A stretch of DNA of 64,000 bases from assembly GCF_002813455.1 (NCBI RefSeq), contig NZ_PHHE01000001.1, positions 806,001-870,000 on the forward strand. Reading direction: 5' to 3'. Shown here piece after piece: positions 26,580-35,542 of the stretch (positions are counted from its first letter, which is position 1; each line of letters begins with the position of its first letter). The notes under the pieces are model-generated. The model had not been told where the DNA came from, made no database searches, and saw nothing but the letters and a program-made list of their open reading frames with translations. The translations under genes were made by a program, and so were the position numbers. The DNA comes from Pseudomonas baetica (GTDB lineage Bacteria; Pseudomonadota; Gammaproteobacteria; Pseudomonadales; Pseudomonadaceae).

Positions 26580-26595
26580 CTGTCAGATCTGACAG
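26580..26595. promoter_or_regulatory. Perfect 16-bp palindrome before the response regulator gene
   Basis: CTGTCAGATCTGACAG lies between paralogue B and the LuxR-type regulator gene, about 100 bp before the latter. It is a likely operator. It also fits CTGT-N8-ACAG, but a GC-containing core argues against LexA. Confidence 0.45.
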
Positions 26596-26696
26596 GTGAT
26601 GTATTTCCATTTCCGTGCAACAGTCACTGCGCAGCCACTGTATGCGGGTAGTCCGTATCTATGGTGCCATCGTCAAGTATTTGCCTGGGAGTGGTC

Positions 26697-27332
26697 ATGA
26701 GTTCAGCGCTGATCGTCGACGATCATCCGGCGGTGCGTGCCGCCGTCAGAATTGTTTTGCTAGCCGAGAGATTCACAGAAATTCACGAAGCCTCCAACGG
26801 CGAGCAAGCGATGTCGCTGATTCGCGAACATCGGCCACGCCTGATGGTGCTGGATCTCAATTTACCGGGGAAAAGCGGTCTCGAGTTCATCCCGCGCATC
26901 AAGGCTGATTATCCCGACTGCCTGATACTGGTATTCACGTCGTACCCGCCAGAGCACTGCCAGGAGCGCTGCATACGTGCTGGCGCCAGGGCGTACGTAG
27001 CCAAAAGTAATAGTCTGGAGCAGTTGTACAAGGCCATACAGGCAGTAAAGTCCGGGCATTGCTATTTCAGCGCTCTGCCGGACAATATTCACAGCTTGAG
27101 CTCAGCGCAGGTGACGGAAAAACACCTGCTCGAGCAGCTTTCCGATCGTGAGATGACCATACTTGTGCATTTGGCAGAGGGCGAGCCGAACAAGATGATT
27201 GCCGCTCGCTTGAATCTGAGCCACAAAACCGTCAGCACTTACAAGACTCGTCTGATGGCCAAGCTGGGGCTCAAGTCACTGATGATGGTGCGCGAGCTTG
27301 CCAAGCGTAACGGTCTGATCCGCGAGGTCTGA
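26697..27332 (+). CDS. LuxR/NarL-type response regulator (BvgA/RocA-like)
   Basis: A 211-residue two-component regulator: receiver domain about 3-120 with the acidic pair in IVDDHPAV and phospho-acceptor Asp53 (VLDLNLPG), and a C-terminal LuxR helix-turn-helix about 145-205 (LSDREMTILVHLAEGEPNKM, then NLSHKTVSTYKTRLMAKLGL). I chose the ATG at 26697, with GGGAG five bases upstream, over an earlier one 12 codons away. The gene is followed after one base by the hybrid kinase, its obvious partner. The arrangement resembles BvgAS of Bordetella and the Roc systems of P. aeruginosa, which control adhesins and biofilm genes; the targets here are unknown. Confidence 0.92.
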   Translation: MSSALIVDDHPAVRAAVRIVLLAERFTEIHEASNGEQAMSLIREHRPRLMVLDLNLPGKSGLEFIPRIKADYPDCLILVFTSYPPEHCQERCIRAGARAYVAKSNSLEQLYKAIQAVKSGHCYFSALPDNIHSLSSAQVTEKHLLEQLSDREMTILVHLAEGEPNKMIAARLNLSHKTVSTYKTRLMAKLGLKSLMMVRELAKRNGLIREV

Positions 27333-27333
27333 C

Positions 27334-30300
27334 ATGGCGCGGTGTCGATTCGTTTTCCTGCTGCTGATGATGTTCGGCTCGTGGGTCAGTGCCAGCGATG
27401 AGCCGGTCATTCTCGAGGTGCTCAGCCGAACTCGCCCGGATGCCTTGATTCGTCTCGATGGGCAGGATCAGCAATGGCTGCGCGAACATCCACTGTTGCG
27501 CGTTGGCATCTCCGGTCCCGACTATCCACCCTTCGAATTGACGCGCAACCGGCATGAGCTGGAAGGGCTGACCGCTGATTACGCCGATCTGATCGCGCAG
27601 TTGCTCAACGTCCCGATTCAGGTGCAGCGCTACGTCGACCGCAATGCTGCGCTGATGGCGCTCAAACGTGGTGAGCTGGACCTGCTGGGCACGTCGAACA
27701 ACTTTGAAAGCGCCGACCCTGCATTGATCCTGTCGCGAGCCTACGCCGAAGACCAGCCAATGCTGGTGACCCGACTCGATGAAACGTTGCCGGCGGAACT
27801 GGCGGGCAAGTGCCTGTCGATGGCCGACGATTATTTGCCGCTGCCCATGGTTCGGGCGCTCTACCCTCAAGCCATCGTGCAACAGCACAGCTCGGCGATG
27901 GATGCCCTCGGTGCGGTGGCGTTCGGCGCCTGTGACGTTTATCTGGGCGATTACATCAGCGCCAATTACCTGATCAACACCAATTATCGCAACGACCTGC
28001 AATTGGCCGGGCCTTCGGGCCTGGATGCCAACCCGTTCGGGTTTGCCTTGCTGCGTAGCGATGTGCGGCTCAAGCGTTTGGTCGACAAGGCATTGATGGC
28101 GATTGCGATGGAGCAGCGCCAGCTTATCGAGCAACGCTGGAGTGCCGGTCGGGCCGAGATGGCCGTTCAATCGCAGATGCAACTGAGTGCCAGTGAACAG
28201 CGCTGGCTGTCCGAGCATCCGACGGTGCGAGTCGGTGTCATCGAGGACCTCGCGCCGCTGACGTTTTTTGATGCCAACGGCAATCTTCACGGGCTTTCTG
28301 CGCAACTGCTCAACCTGATCAGTCAACACAGCGGGTTGAACTTCAAGTTCATCCGTGGACGTTCCCTCGACCAGCAGATCGCTCAGCTCAAGACCGGTGA
28401 GCTTGACGTCTTGCCAGTGGTGACGCCGAGCAGCGAGCGCGAAGCCGAACTGCAATTCAGCCGGGCCTATGTCAGCAATCCGTTCGTGCTGGTCGGTAAG
28501 AACACGACGGACAGTCCGCGCACGCTCGATGATCTGGCCGGCAAGCGCCTGGCGATTTATCGTGGCCATCCTTTGCACGGGTTTGTGCAGCAGCGGGTAC
28601 CTGAAATACGCATTATCGAGGTCAGCAGCCCCGCCGATGGCATGGAGAGGATCATCAAAGGTCAGGCTGACGCGACGGTCAGTTCGTTGCTGGTCGCACG
28701 TTATCTGATCGGTCGCCACTACCGCGAGCGCCTGCGCATTACCAGCACCGTCGGTGATCAACCGGCCCTTATCGCTTTGGCCTCCGCTCCGCAGGCCACG
28801 GCGCTGCATTCGATTCTGAACAAGGCATTGCTGAGCATCGCGCCGCAGCAGATGGACGAACTGGTCGAGCGCTGGAGCCATGACGTCGTGACCGAAGAGA
28901 GCTATTGGTTGCGTCATCGCGGCGAGATTCTGCTTGGCTTTGCTGGCGCGGCGGGGTTACTGCTGTTGGCGCTGCTCTGGATCGTTTTCCAGCGCCGGCA
29001 GATTCGTCAACGTCAGCGATGGCTGCAGCAACTGCAGGAAGCCAAAGACGTGGCCGACGATGCCAATCGGGCCAAAACAACGTTCCTGGCGACCATGAGC
29101 CATGAAATTCGTACCCCCATGAGTGCCTTGATCGGCATGCTCGAATTAGCCTTGAAACGTGCTGAGGAGGGCGTCACCGATCGCCTGGCCATTCAGGTGG
29201 CGTCCAATGCCGGGCAGCAATTGCTGGCACTGATCGGCGATATTCTCGACATCGCCCGGATTGAGTCGGGGCATCTTTCCCTTGCCCCGGAACGGGCCAA
29301 TCTGCGCGAACTGGTGACCTCGGTATGCCGGGTGTTTGAGGGGCTGGCGCGGCAGAAGCGGTTGCTGTGGCACATCAATCTCGATGCGCGCAGTGACGTC
29401 GACGTATTGATTGATCCGACGCGCTTCAAGCAAGTGCTGTCGAACCTGTTGAGCAACGCGATCAAGTTCACCGAGGAGGGCGAGGTGAGCCTGCGGCTTG
29501 CGGTGAGCGCAACGTCAGCCGAGCGGTTGGCCGTGATAGTGGTCATCGAGGACAGCGGGATCGGGATCAGCGCACAGGATCGACAACGCTTGTTCAGCCC
29601 GTTCGTACAGGCAGGCAATCATGGGCAATCGGGGCGCAGCGGTTCCGGATTGGGCCTGGCGATCAGTCGCAGTCTGTGCGAAATGATGGGCGGCACGTTG
29701 CGGCTCGACAGCGAGCCGGGCCACGGTACGCAAGTCGAAGTCAGACTTGAGTTGCCGTTGCTGGTCGCTCTTTCGCAATCCCCTTCACCCTCGGAAACGC
29801 TGATCGTTGCTGCGCCAGCGTTGGATATTCTGGTGGTCGACGATAACCCCGTGAACCGTTTGTTGCTGTGCTGGCAGTTGAGTGAGCTGGGCCATCGCAC
29901 GGTCGCCACCGAGGACGGCCATGAGGGCCTGGAGCGCTGGCGGACTGAGACATTCGATGTGGTGATCACCGACTGCAACATGCCTCGGCGCAACGGTTAT
30001 GAACTGACCCGGGCGATTCGTGACGAAGAAGCCACGAGTGGCCGGGCGTCTTGTCTGATTCTCGGGTTTACCGCCAATGCGCAGGTCGAGGAGCGGGTTC
30101 GCTGTCTCGATGCCGGCATGGATGAATGCCTGTTCAAGCCGATCCGCCTGGATGATCTTCAGCAGGCGTTGAGTGGCGCAGGCCATTGTCAGCGTGTGTT
30201 CCACCCGATTGTGGAGGTTGCCCTGAGCGAACTCGACCTGAGCACGCTGGAGCAGATGGCCGGCAATAACCACGCGCTGATCGCACATCTGCGTAAAGAA

Positions 30301-30549
30301 GTCTTGGGTAGCCTGCGCAGCGACCTGTGTCGTCTTGACGATTTGCGCAGCGGACACGACCGCGCAGCACTGCGCGATCTGGCCCATCACATCAAAGGTG
30401 GTGCGCAGATGGTCGGTGCCGCACGGGTGGTGGGTGCCTGCGCCGAACTGGAGCAGGCTTGCCGCGCCAGCGAAGTCGATGCTGTCGTGACAGCGATCGA
30501 GGCGCTACGCGAAAGCCTGCACAGTCTCGCGCGGCATCTTGAGGTTTAA
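27334..30549 (+). CDS. BvgS-like hybrid sensor histidine kinase with two periplasmic Venus-flytrap domains
   Basis: A 1071-residue unorthodox sensor kinase. Order: signal peptide (about 1-20), two periplasmic solute-binding (SBP_bac_3) domains (about 52-275 and 290-515), one transmembrane helix (about 532-552), HisKA with phospho-His590 (SHEIRTPM), ATPase domain with DSGIGIS and GSGLGLAIS, receiver domain with phospho-Asp880 (ITDCNMPRRNG), and a C-terminal Hpt domain with His1018 (AHHIKGGA). The phosphorelay is therefore complete, His-Asp-His, then to the regulator encoded one base upstream. Flytrap domains suggest a small periplasmic ligand. The family includes BvgS, EvgS and RocS1/RocS2. 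The ligand cannot be inferred. Confidence 0.93.
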   Translation: MARCRFVFLLLMMFGSWVSASDEPVILEVLSRTRPDALIRLDGQDQQWLREHPLLRVGISGPDYPPFELTRNRHELEGLTADYADLIAQLLNVPIQVQRYVDRNAALMALKRGELDLLGTSNNFESADPALILSRAYAEDQPMLVTRLDETLPAELAGKCLSMADDYLPLPMVRALYPQAIVQQHSSAMDALGAVAFGACDVYLGDYISANYLINTNYRNDLQLAGPSGLDANPFGFALLRSDVRLKRLVDKALMAIAMEQRQLIEQRWSAGRAEMAVQSQMQLSASEQRWLSEHPTVRVGVIEDLAPLTFFDANGNLHGLSAQLLNLISQHSGLNFKFIRGRSLDQQIAQLKTGELDVLPVVTPSSEREAELQFSRAYVSNPFVLVGKNTTDSPRTLDDLAGKRLAIYRGHPLHGFVQQRVPEIRIIEVSSPADGMERIIKGQADATVSSLLVARYLIGRHYRERLRITSTVGDQPALIALASAPQATALHSILNKALLSIAPQQMDELVERWSHDVVTEESYWLRHRGEILLGFAGAAGLLLLALLWIVFQRRQIRQRQRWLQQLQEAKDVADDANRAKTTFLATMSHEIRTPMSALIGMLELALKRAEEGVTDRLAIQVASNAGQQLLALIGDILDIARIESGHLSLAPERANLRELVTSVCRVFEGLARQKRLLWHINLDARSDVDVLIDPTRFKQVLSNLLSNAIKFTEEGEVSLRLAVSATSAERLAVIVVIEDSGIGISAQDRQRLFSPFVQAGNHGQSGRSGSGLGLAISRSLCEMMGGTLRLDSEPGHGTQVEVRLELPLLVALSQSPSPSETLIVAAPALDILVVDDNPVNRLLLCWQLSELGHRTVATEDGHEGLERWRTETFDVVITDCNMPRRNGYELTRAIRDEEATSGRASCLILGFTANAQVEERVRCLDAGMDECLFKPIRLDDLQQALSGAGHCQRVFHPIVEVALSELDLSTLEQMAGNNHALIAHLRKEVLGSLRSDLCRLDDLRSGHDRAALRDLAHHIKGGAQMVGAARVVGACAELEQACRASEVDAVVTAIEALRESLHSLARHLEV

Positions 30550-30553
30550 CCGA

Positions 30554-31357
30554 TCAATCCCACTGCGGCGCAATGCCGTTGGGACTGGTCAGACGCTGGC
30601 CGCGATCCAGCGAGGCGATCAGCGCCATGTCGACATCGCTCAGCGTCAGGGCGGTGGCACTGAGGTTGCTTTGCAGATTGGCGCGTCTGGTCGATGACGG
30701 AATCACCGCGTAACCCGATTGCATCGCCCAGGCGAGGGTGACTTGCGCGGCCGTGGCGTACAGGCGTTCGGCGATCTGCTGAATCAGCGGATCCTTTAAC
30801 ACTTCGCCGTAAGCGAGGGTCATGTACGAAGTGATGTGGATGCCTTGGCTCTGGGCGAATTCGACCACTTTGCGGTTTTGCAGGTACGGGTGCAGCTCGA
30901 TCTGGTGGGTGGCGATGTTGTCGGCGCCGACCACGGCAATCGCCTGTTTCATCAAGTCGATGGTGAAGTTGGAAATACCGATCTGCCGGGTCAGGCCCAG
31001 GTGTTTGGCTTCCAGTAACGCGCCCATGAATTCTTCGACTGGCACCTGATTTGCCGGCGACGGCCAGTGGATCAGCGTCATGTCGAGGTAATCGGTTTGC
31101 AGTTTTTGCAGGCTCTCTTTGAGGCTGTCGATCAAGCGATCCCTGGCGAAATTGGCCACCCAGATCTTGCTGGTGATGAACAGTTCTTCGCGCGGGATAC
31201 CACTGGCGGCGATCGCCGCGCCGACGTCGGCTTCGTTTTCGTAGATCTGTGCGGTGTCGATGACCCGGTAGCCGAGCTCAAGGGCGGTGCTCACCGAATC
31301 GATGACAACCTGGCCTTGCAGGCGAAACGTACCCAGACCGAAAGCGGGGACAGACAT
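30554..31357 (-). CDS. dkgB: Aldo/keto reductase, 2,5-diketo-D-gluconate reductase B type
   Basis: A cytosolic NADPH-dependent aldo/keto reductase of 267 residues, the same length as E. coli DkgB and alike throughout: [10 protein letters not shown] at the start, [13 protein letters not shown] (catalytic Asp and Tyr), SKIWVANF (catalytic Lys), LIHWPSP (catalytic His), [14 protein letters not shown] (NADPH binding) and a final PQWD. It reduces small aldehydes such as methylglyoxal and ketogluconates. The ATG at 31357, with GGAG six bases upstream, is preferred over an ATG 26 codons upstream. It ends five bases from the stop of the hybrid kinase (convergent) and is divergent from the pirin gene. 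Confidence 0.88.
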   Translation of the reverse strand: MSVPAFGLGTFRLQGQVVIDSVSTALELGYRVIDTAQIYENEADVGAAIAASGIPREELFITSKIWVANFARDRLIDSLKESLQKLQTDYLDMTLIHWPSPANQVPVEEFMGALLEAKHLGLTRQIGISNFTIDLMKQAIAVVGADNIATHQIELHPYLQNRKVVEFAQSQGIHITSYMTLAYGEVLKDPLIQQIAERLYATAAQVTLAWAMQSGYAVIPSSTRRANLQSNLSATALTLSDVDMALIASLDRGQRLTSPNGIAPQWD

Positions 31358-31593
31358 GAAGGACTCCAGGGTTGCAGTGGGAATGGGCAGGAGTATCCGC
31401 GTCTGTTTCCGTGAGAAAAACCGTTGGTGGGGCAAAGCACCTTTGATCTCAGGTCAAGAATCTTCCTACAGGGTTTTGCCAGCGTTAATTGTTCTCCATA
31501 TAGAACGATGAGGCTGATTTTTGCCGTCTAGTGCATTGATCGTCATGGATTTAAGATCAATTCATTGCGTCACTCATCAATTTGGAGCTCTCC

Positions 31594-32460
31594 ATGAAAA
31601 ACATCATCGGTATCTACACCAGCCCACGCGGCCATTGGGTCGGCGATGGGTTTCCGGTGCGCACACTGTTTTCCTACGACAACCTGGGCAAGCACATCAG
31701 CCCATTCCTTTTGCTTGATCACGCCGGGCCTGCCGAATTCACCCCGACCACTGAACGGCGCGGTGTGGGTCAGCATCCACACCGGGGTTTTGAAACCGTC
31801 ACGATTGTCTATGACGGCGAAGTGCAACACCGTGATTCCACGGGCAGTGGCGGCACCATCGGTCCGGGCGATGTGCAGTGGATGACCGCGGCTTCCGGGA
31901 TCCTGCACGAAGAGTTTCATTCGGAAAACTTCGCCAGAACCGGCGGCAAACTGGAAATGGTCCAGTTGTGGGTCAACCTGCCGGCCAAGTACAAAATGGC
32001 TGCGCCGGGTTACCAGACGATTGTCGACGGCGATATTCCGAGCATTGCGCTCAAGGACAATGCCGGCCATCTGCGCCTGATTGCCGGTGAGTTCGATGGT
32101 CAGAAAGGTCCTTCGCGCACCTTCACGCCAATCGACGTGTGGGATCTGCGCCTGAATGCCGGCAAGTGGCTGACACTGGATCTGCACGAAGGTCGCAATA
32201 CCGCGCTGGTAGTGTTGAAAGGGACGGTGCAGATCAACGGTGATGAAGTCGCGCGTGAGGGGCAGTTGGCACTGTTTGAACGCGATGGCCAGCAACTGAC
32301 CCTCGAAGCGAACCAGGATGCGGTGGTGCTGCTGCTCAGCGGTGAGCCGATTGACGAACCGATCGTCGGCCACGGCCCGTTCGTGATGAACACCGAGCAG
32401 GAAATCCATCAGGCCTTCGCCGACTTCCAGTCCGGGCGCTTTGGCCGGATGCATGCCTGA
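31594..32460 (+). CDS. Pirin family protein
   Basis: A 288-residue bicupin of the pirin family. The N-terminal cupin carries the metal-binding pattern (HPHRGFETVTIV near 57-68, HEEFHSE near 102-108); pirins usually bind Fe(II) and some show quercetin dioxygenase activity or bind regulatory partners. The C-terminal pirin domain covers about 170-280. The ATG at 31594 has GGAG six bases upstream. It is transcribed away from dkgB. A GTTCT-CCATAT-AGAAC inverted repeat lies in the shared intergenic region near 31490-31506. The precise role is not known. Confidence 0.88.
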   Translation: MKNIIGIYTSPRGHWVGDGFPVRTLFSYDNLGKHISPFLLLDHAGPAEFTPTTERRGVGQHPHRGFETVTIVYDGEVQHRDSTGSGGTIGPGDVQWMTAASGILHEEFHSENFARTGGKLEMVQLWVNLPAKYKMAAPGYQTIVDGDIPSIALKDNAGHLRLIAGEFDGQKGPSRTFTPIDVWDLRLNAGKWLTLDLHEGRNTALVVLKGTVQINGDEVAREGQLALFERDGQQLTLEANQDAVVLLLSGEPIDEPIVGHGPFVMNTEQEIHQAFADFQSGRFGRMHA

Positions 32461-32472
32461 CACTAACCCCTG

Positions 32473-32528
32473 TAGGAGCTGCCGCAGGCTGCGATCTTTA
32501 AAAATATCGCAGCCTGCGGCAGCTCCTA
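32473..32528. repeat. REP palindrome of the TAGGAGCTGCCGCAGGCTGCGAT family (target of the adjacent IS)
   Basis: Perfect 23-bp inverted repeat: left arm 32473-32495 starts TAGGAGCTGCCGCAGGCTGC; right arm 32506-32528 ends GCGGCAGCTCCTA. The same family occurs at 46221-46304. The IS element begins directly at its right end. Confidence 0.92.
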
Positions 32529-32543
32529 TGTATGGACTCGCCC

Positions 32544-32798
32544 CCACTGTCTACCCGTTTTTTGAAAACTGTCGCCCCGTTGCATCTATGTATTAGGCCT
32601 ATTCGTGGAAGCCGTCTTCGGCCTCTGGCCAAAATTGGAAGAGCTCGTGGCATGCCGATTACAGTCAGGCCTCGAAGGCCAGTAGGAGCTTAGGCATCAA
32701 TCCACGCCGGTCTTACCTGGGGTCAATTTTTTTCAGCAAAGGGTCGGACAGTCAGTACCTCGGTGGCAGAACTCGGTCGCTCAGTGGCTTATCGTCGC
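32544..32798 (-). ncRNA. Candidate guide RNA (bridge RNA/seekRNA) region of the IS element
   Basis: The 255-bp non-coding end downstream of the transposase is where IS1111-group elements encode their guide RNA. It contains AGCTCCTAC when read on the minus strand (32690-32682). This is identical to nine bases of the reconstructed insertion target across the insertion point (AGCTCCTA followed by C). RNA boundaries and the second guide cannot be set by eye. GTGGCATGCC and GGCCTCGAAGGCC stretches show pairing potential. Confidence 0.55.
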
Positions 32799-33884
32799 TT
32801 ACTGACCATTACCAGCATGACGACGATAAGACTGGTCATTCTGTAGAAGCACCCAGACGATTCGTAGGTTGCGGTTGGCTAACCTGATCGCAGCCTCCTT
32901 ACGGCCCAGTCGGCTCATCCACCGCAACAAGCGGCGGTCATCGGGTTGCAGGGAATCAGGTCGCAGTTGTTGCAGGACCGAATGGGCTCCCTGGATCATC
33001 AAGCTGCGTAAATAAACATCACCTCGCTTGGTCATGTCGCCCAGCCGGACCGTCTGCCCGCTGCTGTGCTGGTCAGGCACCATGCCAAAGTACGCGGCAA
33101 ACTTGCGGGCATTGGGAAACCGCTCAGGGTTGGTTTCCTTGGCCACCAGTGCCGTGGCAATGACTGGGCCAATGCCGCGCACGGTCATCAGTCGCCTCGC
33201 TGTCATGTCGGCGTTAGCGGCCACTTCCAGGCGGCCCGTCAACACGCCGATGCGCTCGCCCAAATGGCGCCACTCAGCCAACAGTTCGTCGATCAATTCA
33301 CGCAGCAGGCCAGGCAGTGGCTGGGTCGCATCTTCCAGTACCCGCGGAATCTTCTGACTGATCGCAACATCGCCCTGCGCCAAGGCCACGCCGTGCTCGA
33401 GCAGCAGGCCGCGCATCTGATTGCTGACCGCCGTGCGTCGACGCACATAGCCCTGACGGGCGCGATGCAGCGCTTGCATTGCCAGCGCAGCAACGCTTTT
33501 GACCGGTACCGCGCAGATTTTTTCATCGCGACCAGCGCGCAGAATCGCCAGCGCATCGTTGCGATCATTTTTAGGCCCACTGCGGTGTGTGGTCACCAAA
33601 CCGGCTGGAAGAATCCGCGCCAGATTACCTTTGTCTTGCAACTGCCGGGCCCAGGCTTGAGCTCCCGGACCGGTCTCCATCAAAACCACGACATGAGGCG
33701 GCAGCTGTTGGAGAAACTCATAAAACGCCTCACGCGACTTGATCCGCTGTTCATAGCGCACCTGGCCGAGGACATCTTCACCAGCGACCTGAAAGACCTG
33801 TTTGGCCAGATCTACCGCCAAAGTTGTGCAGGCCGACAAATCGGAAGAAGACAGGGATTGATCATTCGAACTATGATTTTTCAT
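32799..33884 (-). CDS. IS110/IS1111-type transposase (recombinase)
   Basis: A 361-residue DEDD-type recombinase. The N-terminal RuvC-like domain has AVDLAKQVF (Asp25), VLMETGP (Glu70) and KNDRNDALAI (Asp107, Asp110). The C-terminal Transposase_20 domain includes VRGIGPVIATALVA and FAAYFGMVPDQHSSGQT, with the expected catalytic serine in the SSG stretch. All key residues are present and the frame is intact, so it may be active. These enzymes recombine element and target DNA guided by an RNA from the element. The start codon at 33884 lies inside a third copy of the element's inverted repeat. Confidence 0.93.
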   Translation of the reverse strand: MKNHSSNDQSLSSSDLSACTTLAVDLAKQVFQVAGEDVLGQVRYEQRIKSREAFYEFLQQLPPHVVVLMETGPGAQAWARQLQDKGNLARILPAGLVTTHRSGPKNDRNDALAILRAGRDEKICAVPVKSVAALAMQALHRARQGYVRRRTAVSNQMRGLLLEHGVALAQGDVAISQKIPRVLEDATQPLPGLLRELIDELLAEWRHLGERIGVLTGRLEVAANADMTARRLMTVRGIGPVIATALVAKETNPERFPNARKFAAYFGMVPDQHSSGQTVRLGDMTKRGDVYLRSLMIQGAHSVLQQLRPDSLQPDDRRLLRWMSRLGRKEAAIRLANRNLRIVWVLLQNDQSYRRHAGNGQ

Positions 33885-34078
33885 GGACTCGCCCTCGCTG
33901 TCGATGGCTGTTTAGACTGCCACCGTGGCGCATTGACGCCTCGGCTTGGGCGAGTCCATCCAATTACATTAGGTTTTGTGGCGTTTTTTGGCGGGTGTTC
34001 GTTCTCTGAAATCAATTGCTCCTACACTGTCCCAATCTGTGCGATCTTCTCGCGATTGGCCTTCGTCGGAGTTGTTTG

Positions 34079-35542
34079 ATGCTGTCTGTGCTGACCGAAC
34101 ACCCGCTGTTTTGCGCGTTGATCCTGATCCTGCTCGATCTGGGGCTGTGGCGCCTGATCAGTTCCCGTGGCAGTGAGTGGAAACTGTTGGTGCGAGTGCT
34201 GATATTCACCTTGTTCAGCATTGTGCTGTTCAACGAAGGTCTCAACCCGATGGAGCCCGCGCCGTGGGCCGACAACGTACCGCTGCACCTGGCAGCGACC
34301 GGGTTGCAGATTGGCTGGTGGCTGTTCGGCGCACGCACCCTGACGGTGTTGATCGGCGCAGTGATGATGCAGCGGGTCGGGCACACCGGGCGGTTGTTGC
34401 AGGACTTGCTCGGCGCGGTGATTTTCTTGATCGCGATCATTGCGGCACTGGCCTACGTGCTCGATCTGCCGGTCAAAGGCGTGCTGGCGACGTCGGGCGC
34501 CTTGGCGATCATCGTCGGTCTGGCGCTGCAGAGCACGTTGAGCGACGTGTTTTCCGGAATCGTCCTCAACACCACCAAACCCTATCAACTCGATGACTGG
34601 ATCTCCATCGACGGCACCGAAGGCCGCGTCACCGACATCGACTGGCGCGCCACACGTCTGCAAACCAGTCAGGGCAGCATGGCGGTGATTCCCAATTCGC
34701 TGGCAGCCAAGGCCAAGATCATCAACTTCAGTCGACCGAGCAATATGTTCGGCGTGTCGGTGACGGTGCAAGTCAGCCCGCATTCGCGGCCAAACTCAGT
34801 GATCGATGCGTTGGAACGCGCCATGCAGGGCTGTCGGCAATTGCTCGACACGCCGGCACCGAGCGTGGCGTTGAAAGCCTCTGGCAGTAGCGGTGTGGAG
34901 TACGAAATCAGTGGTTTCGTCGCATCCATGAGCGAGAAACGCGAGGTGCGCAATCAACTGTTCGATCTGGCGTATCGGCACTTGCAGGCATCCGGGGTCA
35001 ATTTGCTGTCGAGTGTCGAACCCAATGCGACAAGCAATCTGTCCCGGCCACGTGCGTTACTCGACAGTTCGCCGATTTTCTCGACGCTGCGTCAGGAAGA
35101 GAAAGACACCTTCAGCCAGAACATGACCCTGCTAACCTTCCGTGCCGGCGAGCAGATTCTGGGGGCAGGGGAGGTCAGCGATCACCTGTTCATCATTGAG
35201 TCCGGCGTGGTCACGGTGACACTGACGCGCCATGGCACACCGTTCGAGTCCGGGCGCATGGGGCCGGGTGAAGTGATTGGCGAGGCCGGCATCCTGTCCG
35301 ATTCGTCGGTGCCCGCCGCGTTTATCGCTAAGACCTTCTGTGGCTTGTACCGCATCGAAAAGACTTATCTGAAACCGTGCCTGGATGCCCGTCACGATAT
35401 CAGCGATGCCATGAAAACCTTGCTTGATTACCGGCTGCATAAAGCCCAGGCCCTGACTCAGGACGAGCCGGCGGTCGTGCCGAAAAAAGGCTTTTTGCAG
35501 TGGTTGCGCAATCGCGCCTGCGTGATCCGGCGTTACTCGTAG
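34079..35542 (+). CDS. MscS-type mechanosensitive channel with C-terminal cyclic-nucleotide-binding domain
   Basis: A 487-residue inner-membrane protein. Four hydrophobic helices lie before residue 150, the pore-lining MscS helix follows (GLALQSTLSDVFSGIVLNTT about 154-173), then the MscS beta domain (IDGTEGRVTDIDWRATRLQT) and a C-terminal CRP/cNMP-binding domain about 325-450 (LTFRAGEQILGAGEVSDHLF, then GPGEVIGEAGIL). MscS channels release solutes under hypo-osmotic stress; the nucleotide-binding domain suggests an added ligand gate. The ATG at 34079 has GGAG seven bases before it. Its 3' end overlaps a GNAT gene fragment on the other strand. Confidence 0.9.
   Translation: MLSVLTEHPLFCALILILLDLGLWRLISSRGSEWKLLVRVLIFTLFSIVLFNEGLNPMEPAPWADNVPLHLAATGLQIGWWLFGARTLTVLIGAVMMQRVGHTGRLLQDLLGAVIFLIAIIAALAYVLDLPVKGVLATSGALAIIVGLALQSTLSDVFSGIVLNTTKPYQLDDWISIDGTEGRVTDIDWRATRLQTSQGSMAVIPNSLAAKAKIINFSRPSNMFGVSVTVQVSPHSRPNSVIDALERAMQGCRQLLDTPAPSVALKASGSSGVEYEISGFVASMSEKREVRNQLFDLAYRHLQASGVNLLSSVEPNATSNLSRPRALLDSSPIFSTLRQEEKDTFSQNMTLLTFRAGEQILGAGEVSDHLFIIESGVVTVTLTRHGTPFESGRMGPGEVIGEAGILSDSSVPAAFIAKTFCGLYRIEKTYLKPCLDARHDISDAMKTLLDYRLHKAQALTQDEPAVVPKKGFLQWLRNRACVIRRYS

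Larger units (their letters stand above)
32529..33960 (-). mobile_element. IS110 family (IS1111-group) insertion sequence
   Basis: The element has subterminal inverted repeats ATGGACTCGCCC (32532-32543) and GGGCGAGTCCAT (33948-33959) around one transposase gene. About 265 bp of non-coding DNA lies downstream of the transposase and only about 75 bp upstream, the IS1111-group arrangement. Removing 32529-33960 joins AGCTCCTA to CAATTACATT and restores the normal CTCCTACA end of the REP palindrome, which sets the boundaries to within a base or two. There is no target duplication, as expected for this family. Confidence 0.88.

Noticed and set aside
26580..26595. LexA box before the response regulator
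   Set aside because: It fits CTGT-N8-ACAG, but the core CAGATCTG is not AT-rich and the neighbouring genes are not SOS genes. Kept only as a generic palindrome.
27271..28917. 548-codon minus-strand frame opposite the hybrid kinase
   Set aside because: Antisense artefact with no recognisable motifs.
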